Positions 33,986 through 46,177 of a stretch of 64,000 bases of DNA are shown here, in pieces (within the stretch, counting starts at the first letter, position 1; the number at the start of each line of letters is the position of its first letter). The DNA comes from Hypoxylon rubiginosum (Eukaryota; Ascomycota; Sordariomycetes; Xylariales; Hypoxylaceae): assembly GCA_902806565.1 (NCBI GenBank), contig CADCXA010000044.1, forward strand, positions 310,001 to 374,000, given 5' to 3'. A program made the translations under genes and the position numbers. The notes under the pieces were generated by a model. The model was given only the letters and a program-made list of their open reading frames with translations, had not been told where the DNA came from and ran no database searches.

Positions 33986-35086
33986 GATTTTATGCCGATT
34001 TGTGTATTAAGAATATCAACGTAAAAATCAACCATACGAGGATAGAGGTCAGAAAGTCAAGTACACAGTGTACCGAGGTACATACATCCCCAAGAAAGAC
34101 GACGCGGGTTCCGGAATGCGTGTAAGACTCAGGGGCAGTAATATGCATGGGTCGAGGTGTATAGCTATATGCAGTATAGTGATATAGTGGGCGTAGTGTT
34201 GAAGCGAATGTAGCCCTATGGGCCCTACACGTGTCTCAGAAAAGGGGCTGGGCTGATATGCAAGATATTAACAGGGGCCACATTGGTTGGGGGCTGAGAG
34301 CGTAACGCATGGCAGGGGTCAGTAGTTGGTACCTAGGCCATTAGGATCGTCGTGCGAGAATTGTGCCGAAGGCTGCATATATCATCGCCAAAACTTGGAA
34401 ATGGGAATGTGAACCGAGACCGCGCAAGGACCCAGTGTAACCGTGATGCATGCTACGCGGCGGCTCGATTCAGCCTTGCTGTTGGGTCTCCATTTGGGAC
34501 GGCGCGTTCGTGGCCAAGCCAAAAATAGTTACACCGCAGGGCAGAAGCGTAACCTTGGGTTTCATCGGCAGTCGGATTCTAGGCCTGATGGGTACCGAGG
34601 TGGGACGAGGTAGCCACGCCGTTGAAGAGGGCTGCATGGCCCGCTTGTTCGGTGTAGAAAGAGGCGTCCAATAGCATCATCACACCAAGCTTGGAGCGCC
34701 CATACAGGCCGCGACCGGCTCTGCCCACGGGGTGTGACGACGTTGTAACGCTGACGGCAGGTTGAGATCAGCTCTCTGGCTCTCTGGCACAGTGTCCTCG
34801 CTGCCTCGGCACTCGAATATGGCGGCTCTGTCACTGAGTAGTGTCGATAGTTTACGAGCTGAGCCTCCAATCACAATGGGGTAACGATCACCACCTGCCG
34901 CTAATGCGTACCTTTCTGATGTCTTTTTTTACCCTCTCCGTTAGAAATGGGAAGGGAAGGCTATGGGTGATAGTTCTCTTCGAGATAGCATCCCATACTT
35001 AGAAGGTGATGGCATAAGAGTCTTTTTTACATCATACTCTCAACCTTCCAAAGTATATCTCTAGCAACGCGGAAAGGAAAGCCAAT
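33986..35086. promoter_or_regulatory. Divergent spacer between NmrA-like and MFS genes
   Basis: 1.1 kb between divergent starts. ORFs at 34450-34674 and 34562-34874 are short and on opposite strands of the same DNA, and neither is convincing. A GGTACCTAGGCC word is at about 34328. It probably contains both promoters. Confidence 0.45.
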
Positions 35087-37291
35087 ATGACAGACGAGGC
35101 GCCTCTTACTCAACCTAGCTCTGCCGAGCTGAACTCCAGGGTGACACTACCGGAAGAGACGTCGGTGGCAAGCACCGACGACAAGGAGGCGGCCAAAGTC
35201 GACATCAAACCCGACAGCGCTGCCGAGTACGTTACGGGTTTTCGGTTAGCACTCATTGTCGGCAGCGTGGCTCTTGCGTGTTTCCTCATGCTTTTAGACA
35301 CCATGGTCGTCAGCACAGTAAGTCAGCCATGTCTAATTCTTCTCGCCAGCCAGCCGCTAAACTCGTCTCAAGGCAATCCCGCGTATTACAGACACCTTTA
35401 ACTCTCTTCCTGACGTTGGGTGGTATGCGAGTGCATACCAATTTGGCAGGTTTGTGGTTTTCTGTATTCCGTGGAAGAGCGTTGAGCTAAGATGAGCGAC
35501 AGCGCCGTACCGCAGCCGCTTACGGGCAAAGTGTACACGCATTTCAACACTAAGGTTCGTATTGACATAATCACGCCCGTAGGTTGGTATTCGAGCAACC
35601 TCTTGCTAATGCCAGCCAACAGTGGTCCTTCTTGCTCTTCTTTGGGATTTTTGAGCTCGGTTCCGTTCTCTGCGGTGCTGCTGTCTCATCTGATATGTTG
35701 ATTGTCGGCCGGGCCATCGCAGGATTCGGCGCTGCTGGCATCATAAACGGTGCCATTACCATCATTTCGAGCTGCGCCCCTCTAGAGAAGCGTCCTTGTA
35801 AGTAAATTTAGCTTCAAATCGGCACTTAAGTCTTCGAGCCTCAGGATTTATGGAGCCACTAACTTGTCCTCGCAGCTCTCATCGGTCTAACCATGGGATG
35901 TAAGTGTTTGTTTTTTTCAACCGGTACCCGGTATGACAACACTTATTCTGATATTTCTTGTAGTAAACCAGCTTGGTCTCGTCGCCGGGCCTTTGATTGG
36001 CGGCGCTTTCACTTCATATACTACATGGAGGTGGTGTAAGTATCCCCTGTATCCGCGTGTCTCTCGCGACTCCCAGTCACTAATGTAGACGTCAGGCTTT
36101 TACATCAACTTGCCTCTTGGAGCTTTTACCGCGCTAGTTCTCCTCCTGCTACGGATACCCGAGCAAACACCAAAGCAGAACGCTCTGGTGGCTCTTCGGA
36201 GGCTGCATCACTACCTCGACCTTATCGGCTTCGTTCTCTTCGCCCCTGCCGTCCTACAACTCCTTCTGGCTCTTCAATACGGAGGCAATCAGTACCCGTG
36301 GAACTCTTCCCGTGTTATAGGTCTATTTTGCGGTTCCGCTGCGACTTTCGTCGTGTGGTTCTTCTGGAATTGGCATAAAGGGGATGATGCATTGCTCCCA
36401 CCCTCCATGCTTAAGCGGAGAGTTGTGTGGTCGGCGGGACTCTACCAGGCATTCATGATCGCGGCAGTATACGGCGCTACCTTCTTCCTCCCCATCTACT
36501 TCCAGGCCATTAACAGTGCTACGGCGATACTTAGCGGGGTGTATCTTTTACCCACGATCCTGCCGCAGCTTTTCGCTGCTGGTCTCTCAGGGGTACTATG
36601 TAAGTTTTCAAGAACTTTCAATCCCGATCCCAAAAATCACATGTAGCTGACTATAGCTTAGTGCAAAAGTTTGGATTTGTGATACCCTTGGCTATTGTCG
36701 GTACCGTTCTTCTCGCCGTTGGAAGCGGACTCTACTCATTGCTCCAACCGGGAAGTCCAACTGGATATTGGGTCGGATTTCAGATCCTAGCAGGAATCGG
36801 GTCAGGTCTTAGCATGCAACTGGTTCGTTTACTGAGACACATTGTTACCATGGGCAAGCACTAACACAATTCACTCATTCTAGGCCATCATTACAGTCCA
36901 AGCGGTCGTGGGAGGAGAGCAACTTGCGACAGGCATGGCTTTCATCATCTTCTCACAGTCCTTATGCCCGGCCATCGTGCTAGTTCTGTGCAACGTGGTA
37001 TTTGATTCTAGTCTCTACTCGCAGCTGCAAGAGAAAGCGCCGCATGTCGATGCCGCGGCAGTCATTCAGGCGGGGGCTACTGGCTTCCGTGCTTTTGTGC
37101 AGCCTGGAGACCTCCCTGGTGTCTTATCAGCCTACGCTAACAGCATCGATCGGGTTTTCTACTTGGTTGCTGCAGTGGCTGCCGCATGCGCACTCGTGCT
37201 ATGGGGGATGGGTTGGCAAGACTTGAGGAAGAAAGACGATAACGGGAAAGATGAATTCGATGGACCTGAGAAGCAGGCCGGGCAGAAGTAA
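35087..37291 (+). CDS. MFS transporter, DHA2-like 14-TM drug/metabolite efflux pump (cluster)
   Basis: Nine exons (35087-35317, 35373-35449, 35497-35554, 35623-35797, 35876-35899, 35964-36035, 36096-36599, 36662-36822, 36884-37291) give about 569 aa, and all phases agree. A polar N-terminal tail of about 50 residues precedes TM1 ([20 protein letters not shown]). The [15 protein letters not shown] block at TM1/loop, [37 protein letters not shown] and [12 protein letters not shown] are hallmark stretches of fungal DHA2 pumps such as those in mycotoxin clusters. The C-terminal tail is charged. It would export the cluster product by proton antiport at the plasma or vesicle membrane. The 24-bp exon 5 and the acceptor of exon 3 are the least certain points. 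Confidence 0.92.
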
Positions 37292-38487
37292 TTCAAATAT
37301 TAGGCAGGCTTTGTAATGGGTAGTTAGGCGTATTTTGGTGGTAAGATACTTTCTCAGATCATCGTTGCTAGGCCACTGCGTAGTGACCAGCCCCTCCCAG
37401 CGAGCCTACCAATCAGCCTACCAATCATTGATTTAAATATTCCATTGACAGTGCAGTATCTTAACCATTCCCTTAAATCTCCCGGCGAGCCAAACTGGCC
37501 ATTGGCGCAATGGGAGAAGCAGGGGGCCAGAAATAACCCCACCGGGGGTTTTTCGTAGCAGCTTGGGTTCGAACCTGTGGCAGGGCGGCAGTGGCCACTG
37601 TTCAGGACAAATGCGCACAGGTTGGAACCTGGGCTGTAAGCTTTTTTGCCAGTCTAGACTTTTATCAATATATTTTATTTCTATTTTCATGTTTCATTTT
37701 GCCAATTTCTTCCGGCCTATTTTGTTGATACGTCTGAAGGTGCAACATTACATACGGCAATGATTTCTCGCAATGCCTTACGAAGCATCAGTTTAAAATA
37801 CTTTACACACATGGGTAAGAGGCTAAGGATGGCATATCTTGATTTACTAGCTTCATCAGCCGGATTTAATAACAGATTGCTTACATAACCTAATTCCTGC
37901 TAACTGAAAGTACTCGCGTATTATCCTTCTAGCCAAGTTGTTCCCAAGGGGCGTTAAGCGTCATGGTAATGAGGGTTTTCACATAGGATCTGGAGCAGCA
38001 GATCGATCGGTACCGCAGAGCTTCTAGGATCATGTTGGTAAGCATAAAATCTTTCTCCAGATCCTGCGAGTCAAAGTCAACAACTGCCGGTCTCATGTCG
38101 GTAAGAGGCTCAGCTATGGTCTTGCTGATCGTAACTAACTTCATTGTCCTTACGTCACACTAGATCTTAGGCAAATCCGTCTAGCATAGCATAGGGGTTT
38201 TAATCTAAAAAATAAGATTCATGCACACCTGCGAGTGACACTTGGTAATCGATGGAATGGTATCAAGAGATTATAGATAAGGAATTACAGGAAACGCAAG
38301 CATCGATTCGTCGGAGCAAGGGATGTATATGATGCTGTTCGTGTAAATGCTTGTACTCCAGATTTGTAGCGAAGCCCCTATACCACGATTTCTTTTCGTC
38401 CATACCCAAAACAAACCAAAGGAATAGATAAATATACACGCTGTTCTACCGTCCATCGAGCTCTAGATTCATCAGTTCTTAAGCATA
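37292..38487. other. 1.2 kb convergent spacer with an inverted repeat
   Basis: Two genes end toward each other here. The only clear structure is the inverted repeat at 37566-37629, listed separately. ORFs (37433-37690, 37563-37763, 37929-38144, 38271-38456) have no recognisable content. Confidence 0.45.
37566..37629. repeat. Inverted repeat with internal palindrome
   Basis: The arm GGTTCGAACCTGTG (37566-37579) pairs with CACAGGTTGGAACC (37616-37629), 13 of 14 positions. Inside the 36-bp loop lies a perfect 12-bp palindrome, CAGTGGCCACTG (37589-37600). It can form a hairpin or cruciform about 275 bp past the MFS stop codon. Its role is unknown; it could be a transposon end or an accidental structure. 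Confidence 0.6.
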
Positions 38488-39797
38488 TCATACATTGTCC
38501 CAACCTCGGCTATAGGAAACGCTAGCTTCAGTAGTCGACAGAATACCGTTCTTCTTCACCAGGTCTTGCTGGCTTCCTACGTGTCCCTCCTCGTACATCG
38601 CCACAGCCGTGAAAGGCGGCCTAATGGTCCCATCAGCCCGACCAAGCCTGTCGGTGGACATCTCTAAGCTATCATACGGCACATACGGCACGCCGCTGCT
38701 TTCGTACTTGGGATCTTTAAGCGACGATGACTTTCTTCGCCGTAGAATACTGTCCAAAGAGCTGGAGATGGACTTCGTCAGCTCCAGCTTCGTGACGGCG
38801 CGCAGCGACGGGACGCAACCCATGATGATGACGCAGGCCTGCTCGAGGCAGGACCAGAGGATCTCGAGGGTGGCGTCGTATTGAACGTCGGTGGCGGTAG
38901 GGTCAGCTTGTTGATCCGCGATCCTCTGTAGGCCGATGGTCTTAAGGATCGACATGACCATGGTGAATAGAGACGCGCTCATGAGAAGCACAAGACCTAT
39001 TCGCTGTCGCAAAGCCATCTGAAGCCGCCAGATAACCATGATTGGAAACAGGACAAAGGTCAAGTCGGAGAAGGTCCACATGGCTATTGTCGTTCAGTGT
39101 CGAGGTCAGCAGCGTAACGTGACAGCGTGGAAGAAGAGCAGCAGACGATGGCTCACCTTGACTGAAGAACGCTATATCAATGTAGATTCTTGGATCCCAA
39201 TGCTTGGCTGGGGTATACGGATCCCAGTTACCACTGACCGGCGTGCTTTGTAGGTATGTGCAGGGAAGAATGATGATGGTTAGGATGGTACACATGGCCG
39301 TTACGACGATGATGAACCATTTTAGCCATTTATGGACGCCAAAAAGCCGGACGAGCAAGATAGCGATGGAAATTCGAGCCAAGATAGAAACTACGAGTCC
39401 GGGTGTGTTTGCAAGCCACATCCATTTCAAGACGTTGATCATTTGATCAGGAGTTAAGCTGGCATCGTGCTTGCCGAGGCCGTAATGGTATCCAACAGTC
39501 ACAAAAGACTGAGAGACAATGTCACAAGCCTAGTTGACGATAGCCATTCGTATTAGCATGGCGTGCATCTTAATAGTCCAGCGCGCTAAGCTTGAAGATA
39601 AGTGTAATAAGTGCACTTACAAGAGCGGCGCCCATAAGCCAATCTTCCAGAGCAGGGCCACTGGATAATTTGCTGCGTAGGTAAAAGCGCAAGGACACAG
39701 CAATTACTGCTAGGGCGGTGAAAGTCCAGGTTAAACCCATAATCATAGGCCCGCGACCTAGATCGTCCGGGTTGACGGGTGAAGGAAATTGAGACAT
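38488..39797 (-). CDS. Rhodopsin-like (PTH11-type) integral membrane protein
   Basis: Three exons on minus (39797-39621, 39529-39157, 39083-38488) give about 381 aa. About seven hydrophobic helices are visible, including MGLTWTFTALAVIAVSLRFYL, WLANTPGLVVSILARISIAILL, WFIIVVTAMCTILTIIILP, FSDLTFVLFPIMVIW and EQACVIIMGCVPSLRAV. The YHYGLGKH motif after helix 2 and the FYLR turn after helix 1 mark the fungal rhodopsin-like domain (PF20684), the family of PTH11-type receptors and of a satratoxin-cluster membrane protein. A serine-rich cytoplasmic tail of about 90 residues follows. Possible roles are surface sensing or cluster-linked membrane functions. It lacks an N-terminal CFEM domain. It lies between the MFS gene and the second P450, from which it is divergent. 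Confidence 0.88.
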
Positions 39798-40618
39798 GGT
39801 CGACGATGAGAGAGTAGTTAGATAGCAACAAGATTTAGGACCACAGACATCAAAATCATGTCAGCGTAACCGGAACGCCCAATACATAGGTAATTAATAG
39901 TTAGAGAACATTGTCGATCCTAGGCTGACACCTACTTCAGCACCAGTCCGAGCATCTAGCCAACATCGTGCCGTCCTGCTTCAGCCCCCAAGTTGAAAGA
40001 TAAGACGGCCATATTTCCGCATCCTACTTCGGGGCCCGATGCCAAAGGTCGTATTCGGCGACGAGGTCAAAACAGCAGTGGGTATAGACAGTTCGCTCAC
40101 ACTGTCCTGCGAGTTTGGCCCCTGCTACGTAACTTGGTATCTCGATGATGATGATGACTGATAATCCGGCAATAACAGGACGGGTTTGCATGGGAAGGAT
40201 TCAAGCGAACCCTGCAGTTCCAGCTAAGGACCAACAGTCTTCATTAACAGCATATACCTGCATATATAATATGCATCTACCAGGTACTAACGACTCCTGT
40301 GTGGGGGACGGGGAAAGACGCTTAGGTCCACTGTATTTGTTTTATTTTTAGCTTGCCGCTATACCCCTGTTTCTTCATTCTAGGTACCTCGGAGCCTCGC
40401 CTGGTTCTGCTGGTTCATACGGCACGAACAGCTTTCGCCGGTTAGGCAGATTCTGTGAAAAACGCGTCAGATTGTAGTCTGTATCCGAGTATCAACTTAC
40501 CCTATTCCTTTCTAGAAGTTATTTCGTTTATTCAACTTAGCTAAACTTAAGACTACACTTTACTGTTGCTTGTGTCATCTCGTCTATCTGAGCTGTTTCT
40601 GCAGCCACTTAAGCCAAC
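39798..40618. promoter_or_regulatory. Divergent promoter region (rhodopsin-like gene / second P450)
   Basis: An 821-bp spacer between divergent starts. There is no supported ORF (40145-40351 was not accepted). The last 100 bp before the P450 ATG are C/T-rich, and the start context is CCAACATGG. Confidence 0.5.
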
Positions 40619-42352
40619 ATGGAGTCTAACATCACTTGGCGTATGTTAGCGGCGGCGGCTATCGCATACTACGGGACCCTTTTCTTCTATCGCTTGTTTC
40701 TTCACCCCTTAGCTCGCTTTCCCGGACCTAGACTAGCAGCTATCTCTCGCTGGTACGAGGGCTATTATGACGTTGTTTTAGGTGGAAAATATACCTCGAA
40801 GATTGCAGAACTGCACAAAACATATGGTAGAGTGTTTTTCTCTACGTTGTCTTGACAGCTAGCAGCTTCTGGATCTGACACTAGGCCTTCAACAGGTCCC
40901 ATTATCCGGATCAGCCCGTACGAACTGCACGTAATCGATCCGGCATTCTTCGAGACGCTCTATCGCATGGATGGGCGCTGGGACAAGTATGCCTGGACGT
41001 ACGATGCCTTCGGAGCTAAAGGCTCCACTATCTTCGGCTCAGGTACCGCATCCCCCGCTATCGTAGACCCCGCCCCCGGGAACTAACTCACTCCGCTTGT
41101 CTCACAGACCATGATGCCCACAAGGCCCATCGCCGTGCCATTGCCCCATTCTTTTCCAAGGCAAATGTTGTTGCTCGACAAGACATACTACGCCGAAATG
41201 TCGACAAGCTCTGTCGGCGCATTTCTAAGCTCGCTGGAACTACCTTCAATCTAGGCGCAGCCGTCAGCGCCTTCACGCGCGACAATGGCAACGAGTTTAT
41301 TGTCGGTAAAGCGTACAATGAGCTAGATTTGGAAGACTTCGGCATTGGATTGTCTATTGCGTCGCAAGGCGCCGGGGTGTTCTGGCGCACGACCAAATTC
41401 ATCCCCTGGTTTGGCCCCGCACTGAGGGCGATGCCCATCGACTGGGCCATGAAGGCAGCAGATGAAGGCACGAAATCCTTCCTCCGCTACCTTCAGCAAT
41501 CCGAACAGGACACGCGAGATACTTTGGCCGCTGCGACATTGTCCTCTCCTGACAGCAAAGCCCAACAGACCATGGTCTACGAGATTGTTCACTCTAACCT
41601 TCCACCCGCCGATAAGAGGTTTGATCGCATCATGGAAGAGGTAGCTACTGTGACAGGTGCAGGATTTGAAACGACTGCCAATGTCCTGAGACTGATCTTC
41701 TATCATGTCTTCACCAACGACAAGATTCTTCAGCGACTCAGGAAAGAAATTGCCTCGGTCCCTACTAAATCCTCCGAACCAATCGCATTAAAGGAACTAG
41801 AGCAACTCCCCTATCTCACGGCCGTCCTGATGGAAGGCATGCGCCTAAGTCCCGCGATTGCCACACGAGCGGCGCGCATTACGGACAAGGACCTCTTCTA
41901 CGGGGACTGGCGTATTCCTGCCGGGACACCTGTCGGAATGACTACGCTGCTGATGCACACCGACGAGAAGCTGTATCCTGATCCGATGCGCTTCAACCCA
42001 GACCGGTGGATGGATCCCGCAGCCCGAGGAGCTTCCGATGCCAACTTTGCCCCCTTTTCGCGAGGAACGAGGATATGTCTTGGCATGCAGTAAGCTCTAC
42101 TTTACCCCTATCCCTCCCTATTCGTGACACTTCCTTTGCTATTTCCTATCTTCCTTTTGCTAACGCACACGACCACCAATTAGCCTGGCTTGGGCCGAGA
42201 TGTACCTGGTTCTTGCTGCCCTGGTTCAGAATTTCAATCTCACGATCAAAGGCGCTACGGCCGGTGATTTCGAGATGGAGAGGGACAATTTTGGAATCGG
42301 CACCAAGGCTGGGTGCAACTTAATGGCGCATGTCGCTGCTTATGAAGGTTGA
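40619..42352 (+). CDS. Cytochrome P450 monooxygenase (cluster, second)
   Basis: Four exons (40619-40826, 40896-41042, 41108-42089, 42184-42352) give about 501 aa. An N-terminal anchor (MLAAAAIAYYGTLFFYRLFL) precedes the proline hinge HPLARFPGPRLAA. The I-helix has the canonical AGFETT (TGAGFETTANV). ExxR is in LMEGMRL. The haem-binding loop is FSRGTRICLG, followed by MHLAWAEM across the last intron. Overall it resembles fungal CYP58/CYP65-like enzymes related to trichodiene-oxygenase-type and benzoate-hydroxylase-like P450s. It would hydroxylate or oxidatively couple a pathway intermediate at the ER. The first donor (GTAGAG) is unusual, but the spliced reading TYGPIIRISP is the standard P450 sequence. 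It is the last gene that clearly fits the cluster. Confidence 0.92.
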
Positions 42353-42854
42353 TATTACTATATAATGTGATCACTTAATCTCTATGGTACACCTAAGACC
42401 TAGTCGATGCACGAGGGGGAATATATCCTAAAATCTCTATAATTGGAAAAGATTAAGATAGGTCCTTTATAACTAACATGGGCTCCTTTTCGATTGTAAT
42501 AGATGAAAAGTGTTACAAGTGAATACACCAACGCACTAGGTACATATGTAGCATAGACAATGATCTGACTGGTGTCAATAAATATCTTACTCTCGCTAGC
42601 CTCGTATTTAAGTAACATGCTGATTTGTGTTATAGCTGTTTCATGGACTTGCAACATTTGCATGCGGTGCTCAATATCACGATATATTAAAAGAAAAGGC
42701 ATAGAAATAACAGTTGGTACACTACAGAGGGACAGTGCTCTATCTCAACCCTTATTTTGATTAGTGGGCCAAACCTCCTATCTTAGGAGGTAGGTAAGAA
42801 CTATAGGGTGCAGAAGGTCAAAAGGCTACATCTTATCCCGAACCGAATTATTGA
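42353..42854. other. Convergent spacer at the probable right border of the cluster
   Basis: About 500 bp between two gene ends that face each other. Short ORFs only. No repeat was recognised. Confidence 0.45.
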
Positions 42855-44221
42855 TTATTTCCAGCGTCCTACTCGGGCACGCTCGTACGCGGCGAACGAG
42901 TAGTCGTTCCACGATTCGAAACTTCCTTGCCCGGCGCTCTCGGATACTTTACGAGCAGTGAAGGAGACTTTGCGGCCGACAAATGCCATGTCCATGTTCC
43001 CCGTGAAGGCGGAAAGCTCTGCGTCTCTAAACGTGATAGAGCCCTCCTCTGCTTCGTACAGAATCTGTCCCTCGCTAGTGTCGGCGCCCTTCCATCGCAG
43101 GAACAGCTTTCTGGGGTTTCCGTCCCAGACCTTCTGCTTCTTCAGGGACTGGTCTCGCTCAGCTACGGCCTTTCTCTTGGAACCGGCAGCCGACTCGTCT
43201 TCGTCTTCGTCTTCGTCTTCGTCTTCATCTTCGAAATATTCATATTCATCGTCGTCCAACATTCGCTTGCGCTCTAACTGATCGCAATACAGCTGCAACG
43301 CCGTCTTGCTGCTACTCAGGATCATGACGCCTTCGAGTATCCCGAAATCAAAGCTGGCGCCGAAGACGCCGTGCTGATCCGTCTCGCATAGGTCGAGGGT
43401 CATATTGTCGGCGCAATAGGGCCATTGGTCTTCAACGGCGTCACAATCAACGATGAAACTTCCAGCAGGGGACCAATCCCCCTTAGTATGTTTAGCTCTT
43501 GCCTTCTGAAGGTATTCGGTATGCATAGAGTTGCGTTCCTGATCTCGGTCATTCTTTTCTTTCGTTCTTTGGCGCTCGATTCTTTCCGCGTGGCCTTTGG
43601 CTGCGGTCTCCACGGCAGCTTGGTCCCACCCGATGTATAGTGATTCCCGTCGATTATCATAATGCAAGCCGCTGACCTGGTCGGCAGCATCGATGACCTT
43701 GCTAACGCAATAGGTACTGCGGGATGGTAAGGGCACGACGAGAACATAGGTTGTCTTTGTTCGATCCGGGCGACCCAAGACGTCAAGGAAATACTTCTTA
43801 ATTAGCCATTCTTGATGTGTATCGATCATCTCTTCCAAAGTCAACTGATTGTGCCACTCGGTAGACATTCGCAATCTCAACTGCTCAATGTGATCAGGAA
43901 CTTTGTCAATCTGTTTATATTAGTTTGAGTTTTTAGTATTTTGGTGTGTGGTCTCACTTTTCCGGCCGCAAGCATTTTCTTAAGAAAATTGGTCCCGTTG
44001 CCTGTCAATTCGTTCTCGTCATAATCTACCCCGTAGTGCTTTAGTTGACCTGGTACGAAATTGTAATTATCCTGCAGCTTTTTCTTGGCCTCCGGCGTGA
44101 GTTTGGGTAGAAACATAGCTCGAAGCTCTTGGGGTTCTACACGCTCGGTGCCACCAGGCACAGTGAAGAATCGATCGAACCCGAATTCAAACCCGTCACG
44201 AAAGACATGGGTGTATGGCAT
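42855..44221 (-). CDS. Fungal protein of unknown function with acidic repeat
   Basis: Two exons on minus (44221-43958, 43910-42855) give about 439 aa. I do not recognise a family. The N-terminus (MPYTHVFRDGFEFGFDRFF) is soluble-looking. The middle has a Lys/Arg/Glu-rich, possibly coiled-coil stretch (HAERIERQRTKEKNDRDQER). A near-perfect EDEDED run (DNA CTTCGT array at about 43195-43232) is followed by a basic segment, GSKRKAVAERDQSLKKQKVW, which could be a nuclear localisation signal. There is no signal peptide or membrane segment. Upstream in-frame Mets exist (44323), but MPYTHV is the more natural start because the upstream part is Arg/His-rich and atypical. The intron is 47 bp with GTGAGA and ACAG ends. 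Confidence 0.75.
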
Positions 44222-44851
44222 TTTAAGCGACTTCAATAATTTGTGACGGGTTCGTGATAGCAAGATGGAAACCAGATTTGGTGGATGTTTTGGTGTTCGG
44301 GAAATATGGCATAAGGGAAGCAAACGAAAGCGTACGTGGAGACCCGGAAGGGTTCGAGGTTCGCCAAATTTGAATCCGGAGTTGGTGTTTCAATTAAACT
44401 ATAAATCACTTAACCAGTGTGATTCATTTTAGTATACATACCTAATGTACCTTCGACAACGATTTATTTAAATTTTGAAATATACTAGCAGCGTTACCCA
44501 TCTTTTGGACGGTGGAAAAGGGGGGGCCACTATCGCGAGCTTCCTTTACGCCATAGATGAGTCCGGCTCTGATTGGCTGCTCAAATTGTGGCAGTGGTCT
44601 GTGAATTAAAGAGAAGTTGGCATTGGGTAAGAAGACAGGGCGTTTACTATCGTATATTTCGTTTTCTTAGCTCTTTTTTACAGGACAGGCGCGCCAATCT
44701 TGCCCAATGGTAATACCATCGTCTGCGCATCCCCAAAGGACGACAGGCACCAAAAGGATAGAAATAATGAGCCTCTAAATACATATGAAACAGACCGTCT
44801 TATAAAGAATTCCTTCCCCATACCTTCATCGTGTGCTCATTCATGATACCC
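44222..44851. other. 630-bp spacer, no gene seen
   Basis: It holds the promoter of the acidic-repeat gene and the 3' end of the next minus-strand gene. A short AT-rich patch lies at 44390-44480. No ORF is supported. Confidence 0.45.
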
Positions 44852-46177
44852 CTAACAATCCTCCGTACAAAACAGATCGGGATGGCCCACATCACCCCAA
44901 TGATCATAGTTCTTGCAGGTGCAGATCTCAACTCTCGAATTTCCATTGCCAGAGGCATCTTTCCTAGGTATCATGAGCTCGTATTTATCACCGTCGCTCA
45001 CATTATCGTAATTTGTCTTAGTATTTCCAGACCAACTACCATCGGAGTCTATGTTTTTCATATGACCCTTGACGTATGACATGCCTGGATAGAGCAGGAT
45101 GCTGCACCGCCATTTTCCATCTGGACGATCGTAGGAAACAGCCTCTTCAACGGAGTCTTCCACGGTCTCTTCAACGGAGCCAGAAAGCCCCCCGTCCGCG
45201 CCGATTATGTCCCCGACAGATAAACCAAGTTCACCACCGACTGTCCAGGTCGTTCCAATTGTGTGGCCTTCTGTTATCTGCAAGTCTGCTCATTGTTAAT
45301 AATTATTCATATATTGATGCTGATAGCATCCGGAAACGAGAGTTAACTTACTCGAGCCCCCTGACCCTGAGGTTCCCACCTGCCAAGGGTCACCCACGAC
45401 ATTTTCAGTACTGTCAACGGTGGGACAGAAAAAAAATGTAGCCCATCATATCTGGAGTGTATTGAGATACGGCTGCCACTAGATGAGATAGTGAGGCCCA
45501 CGAGAAAGCTGAATTTGGCCATAGTTGACGCGTCTGTAATTTGAAAAGAAGCCTTGAAAAGGGGGGAATCTCGCAATACAAAAAAAGAAGAGAGTTGATT
45601 TTGGAGGGGATGATAGTCTAACAGAAATTCTATGCTATCTTAACTTGTACATACCTAGGTGCTTTATATACATGAATCCATTCTGAGAGGCGCATCGATT
45701 AATCATTTTAAGCCATTTTCTCTGTAACTCGAAAACGTCACCTTTTCTTCCTCCCGACGTAGCGCTAAGGTCATATATATCAGCCTTATTAGCCTCCCAC
45801 GTCAGATTTCCTAGCAAAAATATAGCCGATTCCAGATTTCGGAATGCGCCTGCGTCCATGGTGGTGGCTGTGCCAAGGCAGACCACGGATATTTTGACGC
45901 TTAACCTTGAACAGGTGATATCAATTCTACCGCGAACAAAGCCGGAACGTGTTACATCATTGACAACATTTTTTATATCCAAAAAATAGTTTCTATGAGG
46001 TTGCAAATACCTGACCTCCACGAGTGGCGTTGCTGCTAGGCACAAGAGGCCTACCGAAACTTGTGCCCCTTCTAGATTTGAGGTTTGGGACGTGAATATG
46101 AATGGCTTCGCCGAGGCAAGCTTGAGTAGTCGTGTGGTGGCTGGATGAACTTTGGCGAGTTCCTCTAACATCTCCAT
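44852..46177 (-). CDS. Unrecognised fungal protein, three exons, possible homopolymer frameshift
   Basis: A model on minus (46177-45655, 45533-45352, 45277-44852) gives about 376 aa with consistent phases. Its first intron uses a strong GTATGT donor and an ACAG acceptor after a pyrimidine-rich tract. The C-terminal exon reads EGHTIGTTWTVGGELGLSVG, then an acidic SVEETVEDSVEEAVSYD, WRCSILLYPGMSYVKG and a Cys-containing end (ICTCKNYD, FCTEDC). It resembles a type of fungal protein of unknown role that I know only loosely. In exon 2 an eight-T run (45430-45437 on minus) precedes a second open frame that also looks coding and has its own compatible splice pair, so the reading frame there is uncertain. 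The 5' end may be incomplete: the open frame extends a few codons upstream of the chosen Met. Confidence 0.5.

Noticed and set aside
37560..37640. GGTTCGAACC resembling a tRNA T-arm
   Set aside because: The flanking five bases do not pair as a T-stem on either strand, and no anticodon arm or acceptor stem is present.
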